This document shows, piece after piece, positions 1 to 10,700 of a stretch of 64,000 nucleotides of DNA (position 1 is the first letter of the stretch; each line of letters starts with the position of its first letter). Made by a program: the position numbers and the translations under genes. Origin of the DNA: Inia geoffrensis (Eukaryota > Chordata > Mammalia > Artiodactyla > Iniidae); contig CM070900.1 of assembly GCA_036417435.1 (NCBI GenBank), forward strand, positions 37,487,496-37,551,495, in the 5' to 3' direction. A model generated the notes under the pieces. It was not told where the DNA came from, made no database searches, and was given only the letters and a program-made list of their open reading frames with translations.

Positions 1-689
1 TAATTAAAAGTACACATGCCATGTGGTCACGGGAAGAGTTCATAATGTGACCCAAGAAGAAAACAACAAGAGAACTTGTTTTAATTTAGAAGAGTATCTT
101 GAATTATCCACTAATATATATATAATTATTTATTTATATATTTACAAAGTAACTTTCTCTACCTTATTTCTAACTACAAGAAACAGTGTGGCATGTGATC
201 CACAAAATCAGTATAGAGACTATGCGTATCTGGAAAAGAAATGATAAAATGATGGTTTCAACACAGGCATATGCATTTTTGAGAGCTTTATTTATATCAA
301 ACTGGATAAAATGTGTGTATTTCTCAGACAGAAAAGATACGTCGAAGTTGGAATGTATCTTTCAGCTATTCATGGTTACACAAGTACTCTGGGGAGATTG
401 TAAAAGTTCTGATTGTGATTCAGTACGTCCGGTGGCCCTGAGTTCTATTCTTTTAACAAGCTCACTTTTAAATAGTGATGCCACAGTCTATGATTCATTA
501 ACAATTGGGAATAGCAGAGACATAAGAAGGAAAGGTAAAAATTCATAGTTAACTTTGAACTTAAAGTGTTTTATGGATTTTACACGTTTAATAGAATAGT
601 AAGCACAGCAGCAACAATCATTTGTGAATATTTACTATAAACCGTGTATCTTCCTAACATTTTTGTGTAGGATTCCAGGATAAAGGCCT
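1..689. other. AT-rich intergenic DNA, no gene seen
   Basis: AT-rich sequence with a short TA/TTTA-rich tract near 112-142. The open frames here are short, have no recognisable protein similarity and are not flanked by credible splice sites. Confidence 0.6.
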
Positions 690-1360
690 GGGCTGCGGTC
701 ACCGTGGGCTGGGATCCCAGGCCGGGCCGGCCCTCCAGGACCCCGTTTGGGGCCCTACGCTCCTGACGGCTCCAACCCCCCGCGCCCCCCTCCCTCCGGA
801 AAGGCCTCGGGGAAGAGCGGTCCCACCCCCTAAGCCCACAATGGAGCCCGCGTTTCCACAGAGCTGGAAGTCACGCAGCTCGGGGTCTCTTACCTCTGCC
901 GTCACGGAACTGGCCCGGAGCCCGAGGGGCGGGCGGCCGCACTGAGGCTGCCGGCACTCGAGGAGCCCCTGCGGCCAAAGCCACGACAGTCGTGCGGACG
1001 GCGGGCCGGTAAGTGGGCGCCGACGCTCCGCCTGGTCCGGTGCCCAGGCGGCAGCGCAAGACCAGCTTCTGAGCGGCAGGAGTTCGCTGTCACCCACCGC
1101 TGCTGTGCAGAAAGAGCGGCCCCCAGCGTCTGGTCCCGGGGAACTTCGGTGCCTCCTCTCTACCCTGTCCTTGGCCTGGCTCGCAGGGCCTGGGGGGCGT
1201 GGGGAGGGGGTCGGCCTGAGCGTCCTGAGGGAAAACGGGGCAAGGGAGGTGCAGGGTCCGTAAATATCCCCTACTCCCGACTGTGGTGAAAGCGGCTGAA
1301 AACTCCTCCCGAGGCTCGCAGGCCCCTTATTCAGCAGAGTCCCTCTGTGCCCCTTCCTTC
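690..1360. promoter_or_regulatory. CpG island, possible bidirectional promoter / first exons
   Basis: An abrupt change from AT-rich DNA to a GC-rich block dense in CG dinucleotides, typical of an unmethylated vertebrate promoter. It holds good splice-donor matches on both strands: GCCG|GTAAGTGG on the plus strand with GT at 1009, and CAGAG|GTAAGAG on the minus strand with the exon edge at about 894. The two putative non-coding first exons would overlap. No gene can be named from this. The long minus-strand frame through the block is best explained by low stop-codon density in GC-rich DNA. Confidence 0.6.
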
Positions 1361-2839
1361 CTGAGCTAAAGTACCGGGGGGCAGGGGGGTGGGGGGGAGG
1401 GGACAGGGCAGGGGACTGACGCAGGTAATGGGGAACATCAAAAGGTGATTGTTGACTAAGGAAAACCTGCTCTCCCAACGTGAGGAATGTAGTGCTTTTG
1501 TTTGTATGTGAAGATGCCACAGTCTGGGCTCACTGAAATCCTTCCTTTGATGTGCACCCTCAGCTCTCTGGGGCCTGCGTTCTGTATTTGCATATCCTGA
1601 GTTCCTCAGGGCCCGCGGCTCACACTGGAGGGCTGCAAGTGCTGATGACTGTGAAATCCTTTGTTTACTGAGATGGCAAGAAATATTCCGTTTCTCACAG
1701 GCTTGAGAGGCAGACAGTGAAAAAGTGTCAGAGAATCTCACTCAGCATGTTCTTTGGTTTACATATAGATAATATACGTAACTGTGCTAATCGAGGTTCT
1801 CAAGTCTAATCAACTTGTACTACTGCCCTCTAGGCATTCATTTCATCAATATTCATAAGATCAATGCCTATAGATTTGACTTAATCCATTTAAATAGGAT
1901 AATGATTTTTAAAGGAAACATAATAGAAATATAACAACAAAACCTTTACCACTAAAGGCTGGGTCTGCAACAACGTAAATAAATGTTCCATTGTTAAAAT
2001 ATTGAAAGGTGTATCCAATAGAAATATCAACAAAAATGACAAATAATAAGGGCAGCAGATTGGTGAAATGTTCTATCTTTATCATTAAAGTGGCAGAAAA
2101 TCATATATTAGTAGGCACTGGGGGCAGAAGATTCCTGATTTTATATCCTTGTCATGTTTGTACAGTTGTTTCAACAAGTAACGTAAAGAGAAAATGGAAA
2201 AACACGGAGTTTTGTGCCTGAGATCATGTTGATGTGAAACCAGGGACGGCCACCTTGTGCCAGGTGAGTTAAGTTTACCTGGCAGGTAGACCACAGAGCT
2301 CCTGAGAAGCAAGGGTTGGAATTTTTCTGCTGGGTGCCCCTTAGGTTCTGTGACTTGACTGATTGTGAGTCATGTTTCGGGAAAGACCATGTCACAGGAA
2401 AAGGGTGGGAATAGAGTGATTTGGGTTGCAGCTAACATCATTCATCACGACTCAGGGCCTCAATGAATTTTAAAGAAACAGGAAAACAAATGCTTCTCAT
2501 GGAATCAGAGAATGTGAGGGCTGGACAATCCCACGAAATGAGGAGCACACGTCCCATTTTCCACATGAGAAAACAGAGGCCCAGCAAGGTGAAATCCCTT
2601 GCCCAAGTTGCACCCGTCTCTCCTCCCCACTACATGGTCCATGAAAGCAGTACTCTTCCTGTCGTGATCACTGCTGAACCCCAAAAAGGGCCAGGTATCT
2701 AGCAGCTGCTCCAAAAATTTTGGTTGACTGTAGGAACAATGTTATTCCTTTCTTTCTCACTCTTATTCAGGATTGTGCCATGAACTCCTGAGTTTTCAAT
2801 GTAATTCAATAAATGTAAATATTAATTGAGTTTTGTTGT
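1361..2839. other. Intergenic, no gene seen
   Basis: Mixed-composition DNA beyond the CpG island. A weak MIR-like stretch lies around 2545-2620 (the 'ACATGAGAAAACAGAGGCCCAGC' type of segment). No coding region or RNA gene is recognised. Confidence 0.5.
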
Positions 2840-2844
2840 GATAA

Positions 2845-3030
2845 GGACTTAGGCTTTGAAGGTAACAGACTTGGTTCAGATCCTGGTTCTGCCACTCAAT
2901 AGCTGTTTGGCTTTGGGAAAATTACTAAACCTCTCTGAGCTTATTTCCTCCTTTGTAAAGTGGGGATAAATGTATCTGAGCCAGCAGAGCACCTGCATGA
3001 GAGATGTGCACTAAATATTGGTCGTTCTCA
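2845..3030 (+). repeat. MIR SINE (plus strand)
   Basis: Typical MIR core text: GGTTCAGATCCTGGTTCTGCC, then a CCTCTCTGAGCTTATTTCCTC-like segment and a GTAAAGTGGGGATAA segment, in consensus order. Old and diverged. Confidence 0.8.
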
Positions 3031-3094
3031 CTGTCCCACGCCATCTCTCTGTTCTTCCCAGAGAAGTTGTACAGAAGGATAAAGCACTTTTTAA

Positions 3095-3412
3095 AAACAA
3101 TTAATTAATTAAATTTTGGCTGCGTTGGGTCTTCATTGCTATACGCGGCAGTTCTGTAGTTGCAGCAAGCGGGGACTACTCCTTCTTGCGGTGCGCGAGC
3201 TTCTCATTGCAGTGGCTTCTCTTGATGCACTTGTTGTGGAACACTGACTCTAGGTGCGCCAGCTACAGTAGTTGTGGCCTGCAGGCTCAGTAGTTGTGGC
3301 GCATGGCCATAGCTGCTCTGTGGCATGTGGGAACTTCCCTGACCTGGGCTTGAACCCATGTTCCCAGCGTTGGCAGGCAGTTTCTTAAGCACTGAGCCAC
3401 CAGGGAAATCTG
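3095..3412 (-). repeat. Old CHR-type tRNA-derived SINE (minus strand)
   Basis: The right end reads GAGCCACCAGGGAAATC, the complement of the tRNA-like 5' end of CHR SINEs. The body has GTTGTGGCGCATGG and GGCATGTGGGAACTTCCC segments, and the left end is AT-rich, matching a degraded tail. A diverged near-duplication (AAGCACTTT / TAGTACTTT) flanks it. This is the longer, older CHR form. Confidence 0.8.
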
Positions 3413-5754
3413 ATATAGTACTTTATAAAGAGGGGTTTTAATTTATGTCAGATACTGTACATTTTTCTTGTATAAAAGATTTTTCCACTACAGAAACTTT
3501 AACACACAATACCACTACAAATGCAATATTTTATGGGTTAGATATTATCAGTAATTTTATAACTAATTAGGCAAAGGCCAAAGCACTAGGTACTGGGAAG
3601 TAAGAAGACTCAAATCTTGGGTGCTCCCCCATGCCAATTTCAAGAGCAGGGTGTGTTTTCAAATCCATATTTCATCTGGTCTCTGTTTCTCATCCATCAT
3701 CTGTGTCTGCCTTTTGCAAGAAGGCTCAGACCCTCCACTTTCACACCATCCCAGCTGGCTGTGCCCGAGGTCCCATCCTGGACCCTCTGCATGCATGGGT
3801 GTGCCTGATCTCCCTGTTCATCAACAGCTTTGCCAGGGAGCTTCTGTATTGTGCACTGCTTGCTGTACCCCAGAGTACCTAGACCCTTCTGGTACATGAA
3901 GTACACTCTCATCACCATGAGTGCACGCCCATCCCCTTACTTTATATCCTGCCTCTAAGCCAGGCTTGGGGGTGACTACAGTGTGCGTTCAGCTATGTGA
4001 GCTGCTGGAATCAAAGTGAAGTTCCCAACTTTAGAAGTTGCAGGCTTGAGGGGCACACAGTGATTTAAAGTCGGGTTACCTGACTTAAAGGGGGGCTGAT
4101 TGATTTAAAGCCATGGCAGCTGACTTAAACCCTGCTTCCCTCAGCTGCAGGATGAGACCAACTTTGGCAGTGCACGGGTTCTCTCCAAGCCAGCACTGCT
4201 GTTCAGGAAGAGCTTCCAGTAGCACCTTAGTGCAGGGGGACTTGGTGCCTTGTCTCGCTGCTGCCCTCAGTGGGGGGCCACCTGCTCTTCTGGAGGAGAA
4301 TCAGGGAGGGGGAAGTGCAGAGTCCCGGCTGGATTTGCAGCACCCCTTGTCTAATGGTAGGGAAGCAGGGGCGGGGCTGTGTGGTGTCCTGGGGCTGGAC
4401 TCACCAGGTCGACTCAGCTTCTCAGCTTCCTAACCTTCCCCTACACACGCCACAAGAGTCTCCAATAATGTGTAATTGCGCCTTAGGTTCTCGGTCTTCA
4501 AACTCATACCCAGGCTCCCAGGTCCCTTGATTCAGCCAATTCCTCTGTGCTCTTTCTTCTATTAGATACAGTCCCAGAGGGAGGGGCTGGGGGATGGGAC
4601 TGGAGGGTTCCCGGCAGCACTGGCCTCAGCTGACTAAAGAGAGCCGGGGCCTGTGCTCTCACACATGTGTGAGGACCCTTAAGGCAGAATCGAGGGGGCC
4701 AGTTAGAGGCAGTCCTTGCTGCCTCAAGTGAGTATGGAACACCGTTGGGTGGGGAGCACGCTGAGCCCTGAGAAGTACTGTTAGGAGGATGTGTTCCTCC
4801 CTCAGCTTCAAGGACGTGGGTGGGCTTCAGGGCTCCAGTTCCCCTCCAGGCCTCCAGGTCCGACTGCACCCCAGCCGCCTTGCAGACCTGGCTTCCTGTC
4901 CCAGAACTTCTCAGGCTCCAGGAAGAATCCAGATTGCAGAGATGGTGCCTGAGCGCTCCAGTTTAAGAAGTGCTGTCCCTGGGGACCCAACAGTGGAGGG
5001 AGGAAGGGTGAAGGGAGTAGGGGTGTGGGGTAGGGAGGGGTGGCTGCCCTGGGTAATGTTGAGAGAAAAATATCGCACCCCACACACCCTGCCCCCTGCA
5101 ACTGAGCCACTGATGCCATAGGATCTCAGGGCCTTTTAGTCAGAGATGCCTCTACTTCGTTACTCCTGTGTTCAAAACTATGCAAAACCAACTCTTCATC
5201 CACTTGCTGCTTTGCCAGGACTTCTAAAGTACTGTTCTTTTGAAGCACTCGTTCTCTAAACTGCAGTTTGGAGCTGTCCCAGCTATTTAAAAGTGTTCCT
5301 CTTAAACTGAGACAAAATCCTACTCTTTTGGAAAAACGACCTTCACTTCAGAGGAGGTCGTCTTTTCTGCCCATTCCTTCTTTCTACTTCCCTCTAAATC
5401 ACCCCTGTGCTCAAAGAGCTTGGTGATTTATTTTTTGCCTGATGTCAAAAAGAAACCTTCCCCATGCACCGCAAAAAGCTTTCATGGAACATAGGCGTTT
5501 CAAAACTATGACAGTGTTTTGCAGTTAGTATACACTGGGTAGACTGCCTAGCAATCCCTCCAAGAGCCAGAGGTGAGCGACACCTTTACTTGATTGGATG
5601 TCCTTCAAGTTTAGGAAGGTCCCATTCTTATGGCCCAGCAGATAAGACAGAGCCCTGGGTGGCTGTGGCTGTGATTAGATAGCTTCTGATGATTTTATTC
5701 CCCTTACTGAGCTGCTGCTTCTAGGTTAAATTCATTTTATTACCTGTCCATTTT
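3413..5754. other. Intergenic, no gene seen
   Basis: Unique-looking DNA with a moderately GC-rich stretch at about 4100-5120. Open frames on both strands overlap there without codon bias or similarity to anything I recognise. It contains no dense CpG cluster like the one at 690-1360. Confidence 0.45.
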
Positions 5755-5956
5755 TTTTGTGTGTGTGGTAAGCGGGCCTCTCAGTCTTGTGGTCTCTCCC
5801 ATTGTGGAACACAGGCTCCGGACGCGCAGGCTCAGCGGCCATGGCTCACGGGGCTAGCCGCTCCGTGACATGTGGGATCCTCCCCGACCGGGGCATGAAC
5901 CCGTGTCCCCCGCATTGCAGGTGGACTCTCAACCACTGCGCCACCAGGGAAGCCCT
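5755..5956 (-). repeat. Young CHR SINE (minus strand)
   Basis: Complement of a cetacean-type CHR SINE. It has a left T-rich tail, then GCGGGCCTCTCAGTCTTGTGG, the ACACAGGCTCCGGACGCGCAG body, the tRNA B-box complement (GGGGCATGAACCCG) and the terminal CCACCAGGGAAGCCC. Imperfect target duplications resembling ACCTGTCCATTTTT and ACCCATCCATTTTT flank it. Confidence 0.9.
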
Positions 5957-7419
5957 ACCCATCCATTTTTAAAGAACGACTGACAAAGTCACTGTAATAG
6001 GTCAGGAGTCTGTGCTCAGGTTTGTTCAAAGGTACTCACAGGGAGGAAGGTGGATAAAAATAGGTGGGTAAAATAGGAGGGTTGGAAAGTACAGCCAGGA
6101 CAACCGTGTTCACCTTGCATATACTAATAAAGGCCAGAATCTCCTCATTTATCTGTGGTGGGAAGTTCTGATGGTTTCACAGGATCCAACTCAAATCATA
6201 TTCAAACTAGGGGGCTTCCCAGACAGCGCTGAAGCACCAGCAGAGCCCACATGCACTCCCACTTTGGCACTCCAGGATCAGAGTTGGGTTTGGAGATGGG
6301 GTTGCTGTAACCGCAAGGAGGTGAGCAGAGAGGAGGAATTGATTACCGGTCTCCTCTGACTCTATGGCCCAAATTCCCTGGCTTCACAGGGGGGACAGAG
6401 TTTTGCTTTCAGCAACTGAGGGGTCACTTCCAGGCTGATGCGGTTGCCCAGTGGTCCGACAGCCTGACAGGCTGACTGCGGTGTGACCACCCTTTGTTTC
6501 TCCAGAATCTGTACATCAGGAGGTGCATGGCTGTGGGAACCCATTCAGCACCCTCCCCCAAGGGGGATGGCACCTTCCCTGGCTGTACCCTATGATCACC
6601 AGGTGCTTGAAATGACTGCAAGTTTTTTGCCTTCAAGGAAAAGCTCACATAACCACTTCTGCCTCATAATGTGTGGGATTTACGATAATGGAAAGACATT
6701 ATAAAGAAGAGGTAGAAAACTCACCTGTTGGTCTCCATGTAGGATTTTATTTTGCACGAATCCCTCCTGCATGAGTACATAGCAGAGGTTTATTTTTGTT
6801 CCTGTGTGTGTAATTGTGGCAGAGGATGTAGGTATGGTGATTTGAAGCCCTCAAAGAAATATTCTCAGAACTCTCAAGACTTTTCCTGATTGGAACGGAA
6901 AGAGACCTGGAAAAGGAGGAAAAGAAAAGGAGGAGGGAGAACGAACGACTGTTTCTCAGTAAATTCACCTTCCTGGTTGATTGTTCTGTCTTCTTATTTC
7001 TTTTAACTTCTATGTATGTCTAATGAAAAAATGTAGAAAGGCTGATTTTTATGCTTTAAAAGATTTTACATCACAAAGAAACTAGTAGTGGCTAACAGAA
7101 CTTATTCAAGTCAATGTTACATAGAGACTTTGATATTAAAGTTGTATACTAAAGTGGGTTAATCCAAATTTTCTCTTTCTTTTTGAGTGAATATTTGTAA
7201 CATATTTTTGTAGATAATAATTTATCCTAGATATACAAAATGGTGAGAATGGGTACCATTTTTCACCACTTAAATGAATAGATCGTACACTTTAAATGAC
7301 AATGTTGTGTCTTACATGTTGTTTTTTAATTCCTTGATTTCCAAAACTTGTGTTTATTTAATTGATTTCTATCTAATAACCAGTGTCTCCCCTTTATTGT
7401 TTCTTACATTATATTTTAT
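5957..7419. other. Intergenic, no gene seen
   Basis: No recognisable exon, RNA gene or young repeat. Short open frames only. Confidence 0.45.
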
Positions 7420-8096
7420 TGCTCTATAGTTAATTTTCATTATTATATTAGTTTCAGAGGTACAACATAGTGATTATCATAAATGTTTAGCTTGTTCTCC
7501 ATTTATACTTATTTTAAAAGAGTGGCTCTATTCCCCATGCTATACTGTACATCACTGTAGATTATTTTTTTTATACATAGTGGATTCTTTCTCAGAATAT
7601 CCTACCAATATTTTGCTCCTGCACCTCCTTGTCTCTCCCTGCTGGTAACCATTAGTCTCTTCCTTAATCTGTGAGTCTGTTTTGTTGTTGTTGTTTTATT
7701 CAGTTTTTTAGATGCCACGTGTAAGTGATAACCTACCAGGCTTGATTTCTCTGCGGATTATTTTACTAAGCATAATTACCTCCAAGTCCATCCATGTTCT
7801 TGCAAATGGCAAAATTTAATGTTTTGCTGAAGTCATCATAAAAAATCTTTTTTATCCCCTGACCTATTGATGAACACTTAGTTTGACTCTATATCTTGTG
7901 TATGGCAAATAACACTGTTATGAACATTGGTGTGCAGTTATTTTTTTTGAAATAGTGTTTTTGTCGTCTTCTTATATACCCAAGAGTGAAATTGCTGGAT
8001 ATTATGGTAGTTCTATTTTTAGTTTTTTGTGGAACCTCCATTCTGCTTTCCACAGTAGCTGCACTACTTCACACTCACATCAAGAGTGTACAAGAG

Positions 8097-8305
8097 GGCT
8101 TCCCTGGTGGCGCAGTGGTTGAGAGTCCGCCTGCTGATGCAGGGGACACGGGTTCGTACCCTGGTCCAGGAAGATCCCACATGCCGCGGAGAGGATGGGC
8201 CCGTGAGCCATGGCTGCTGAGCCTGCGCGTACGGAGCCTGTGCTCCGCAACGGAAGAGGCCACAGCAGTGAGAGGCCCGCGTACTGCAAAAAAAAAAAAA
8301 AAAAA
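8097..8305 (+). repeat. Young CHR SINE inserted in the L1 (plus strand)
   Basis: Starts GGCTTCCCTGGTGGCGCAGT, has a tRNA-like A box and a B box (GGGTTCGTACCC, about 8150), the GGAGCCTGTGCTCCGCAACGG body and a poly-A tail of about 20 bases. A perfect 15-bp target duplication, AAGAGTGTACAAGAG, flanks it at 8082-8096 and 8306-8320. The intact duplication and tail show recent L1-machinery insertion. The body sequence is the whale/dolphin type. Confidence 0.96.
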
Positions 8306-9768
8306 AAGAGTGTACAAGAGCTTCCCTTTCTCCACATCCTCACTAACCTTTGTTATTTGTGACCTTTTTGATGACAGCCATTCTGAAAAGACTGAGGTGA
8401 TATATCTCATTGTTTTGGTTTGCATTTTATTGCCGATTAGCTATGTTTAGCATCTTTGTGAGTTCTGGCTGGCTGGCTGTATTTTTTCCTTGGAAAAATG
8501 TCTATTTAACTCTTATCATTTTGTATAAAAAATTTTGTGTGTTGTTCTGATATTGAGTTGTATATGCTCTTTCTGTAGTTTAGATATGAACCCCTGCTTG
8601 GTCATCTTTTTGGTATTAACCTCTTATGTGCAAATATTGTCTCTACTTCAGCAGGTGGTCTTCTCATTTTGTCTTTGCTTTCCTTTGCTGTGAAAAATCA
8701 TTTAAGTGTAGTGAAGCCCCATTTGTTTATTTTTGCTTTTGTTTCATTTGCCTTTGTAGACTGAACCTAAAACTTGCTATCATTTATGTTGAAGAATGTT
8801 CTGTATTTTCCTCTAGGGGGTTTATGGTCCTACATTTAGGTCTTTTTTCAGTTTTGCGTTTATTTTATATATGGTGTGCGAAAGTACTCTAATTTTATTC
8901 TTTCCCATGTAGCTGACCAGTTTTCCCAGTACCACTTATTGAAGAGACAGTTTTTTCTCCATATTGCCTGCTTTGTCGTAAATCAATTAAATATGTGTGT
9001 GGGCTTCTTTCTGGGTTCCTTATTCTATTCCAGTGATCTTTGTGTCTGTTTTTGCTCTGGGCCAGTTCTCTTTGATTACTCTCGCTTTGTAGTATAGTCT
9101 GAAGTCAAGGTGCATGGTGCCTCCAGCTCTGTTCTTTCTCAAGATTGTTTGGCTATTTGGGGTCTTTGTGTTTCTATAGAAATTTTAAAATTACTTTTTC
9201 AAGTTCTGTGAAAATGCTTTGGTATTCTGAAAGGGATTGCATTAAATCTGTAGAATGTCTTTGGTAGTATGGTTATTTTAACAGTATTAATTCTTTCAGT
9301 CCATGCACCTGCTATATTTTCCCATCTTTTTCTGTTGCCTTCAGCTTCTTTTACCAATGGCTGATAGATTTCTGAGTACATGTCTTTTACCCGCCTAGGT
9401 GTGTTTGTTCCTAAGTATCTTATTCTTTTTGGTGTGATTGCATATGGTATTGTTTTCTTAATTTTTTTCTTTCTGACAGCTTTGAGTTTTGTTTTTTCTT
9501 CTTTTTCTAATTCCTTCAGGTGTAATGTTAAGTTGTTTATTTGATATTTTTCTTGTTTCCTAAGAATAAGTTTGTATCACTATAACTTCCCCCTGTGAAC
9601 TGTGTGGCTGTGTCCCATAGATTTTGGATCATTGTGTGTTCATTTTCATTTGTCTTGGGTATTTTTAGAATCCCTCTTTAATTTCTTTGGTGTTCCTTTC
9701 TTCCCCTTTTCTTCCCTTCATCTGTGATGTGAGGACTATCTTTAATGTTATGTTTGGATTTCTTTCAG

Positions 9769-9770
<2 letters not shown>

Positions 9771-9814
<44 letters not shown>
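9771..9814 (+). repeat. (GT)22 microsatellite
   Basis: Uninterrupted 44-bp GT run inside the L1-like region. Confidence 0.98.
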
Positions 9815-9815
<1 letters not shown>

Positions 9816-10319
9816 TGATTATTTAAGTTGCTGAGCTCTGAATTTCACATGGACACTAACAACACTGCATTGTTACTCTGCTCCCCCACAGTTACTGAAT
9901 TTGACCTTGTATTTTACATCTACTTGTTTCCTGTGTCCCTTAAATTCTTATTGTGAATATACATGATTTTATTACTGTTTTCCTTCATCCTTCCTATTAG
10001 CTGTGTGCATGGTTGATTTACTGCCTTTGTTGAATATTTGCCTTATCCAATGAGGTTTTTCCTTTAGTAAGTTTCCTTTCCTAATTTTTATGTTTCAGTC
10101 GCTCCTCAGAAAGCTATGACAGATGCATTCCAGAAATTGCTGATTGTGGTTTTAGGTAAGACCTTTAAGATTGTCGTTGAAGTGCTTCAGTTTCAATGAG
10201 CAAATAAACTTATTTGAAAAGTTAGTTGGATGAAAATAATGGTTATCTAAAACATTACATATTCTTTCACCATTTGTTTTCATAACAGTCTTAAATTTGT
10301 TCGTTGTGGCATTTATGAG

Positions 10320-10700
10320 AAGAATGATAGCAAATATTATTGTCCCCAGTGTTTAGATGTAGAATGACTGGCCTCAGTTCATACAGAAAGTGTTTGATCC
10401 ACTTCTTCCTCAGTTGCTTGCTTATCGTACAGAATAGTGTAGTGATCATAAGCCTTGGACACCTGTGTTTGAGTCCTAACATTATCTCTTAGATTTTGTT
10501 GTTGTTGTTGCAATTTTAGTTTTTTCTAGCCAGAGACATTTAAAGGTATTTAATATCTCTAAGCTGCAATTTCTTTATCTGCATATAGGGTTAGTAATTC
10601 AGCTTACCACCAAATGGGGGATATTGTAAGAGTAAATGAGATGATGAATGTAAAAAGCTTAGAATTATGCCTGAAACATAGTAAGCAGACAAAATATATT
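10320..10700 (+). repeat. MIR SINE, interrupted (plus strand)
   Basis: MIR-like text (GAATAGTGTAGTGATCATAAG, GTTTGAGTCCTAACATT, AATTTCTTTATCTGCATATAG, GAGTAAATGAGATGATGAATG) is in consensus order. A T/G-rich stretch of about 50 bp at 10492-10540 breaks it. A second MIR-like piece precedes it at about 10330-10400. Confidence 0.65.

Larger units (their letters stand above)
7420..10110 (-). mobile_element. LINE-1 remnant, 3' half (minus strand), split by a SINE
   Basis: T-rich text is the complement of a mammalian L1 reading from the 3' end into ORF2. Landmarks in order are TTAGTTTCAGAGGTACAACA (about 7450), GTCCATCCATGTTCTTGCAAA (about 7787), TATGGTAGTTCTATTTTTAG (8003-8022), GCATCTTTGTG (about 8450), TTTGGTATTAACCTCTTATG, and CCTCCAGCTCTGTTCTTTCTC (about 9120). 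Reading frames are broken throughout. The right edge is uncertain, because sequence past the GT repeat at 9771-9814 still looks L1-like to about 10.1 kb. It serves below as an in-window ruler for the satellite array. Confidence 0.85.

Noticed and set aside
699..1520. Minus-strand 273-codon open frame through the CpG island
   Set aside because: GC-rich DNA has few stop codons. Composition is Pro/Arg/Ser-biased with no domain, and other frames in the same block are also open.
8097..8305. Functional tRNA gene at the SINE A and B boxes
   Set aside because: The tRNA-like head lacks a foldable full cloverleaf and is followed by the SINE body and poly-A tail. It is a retroposon promoter.
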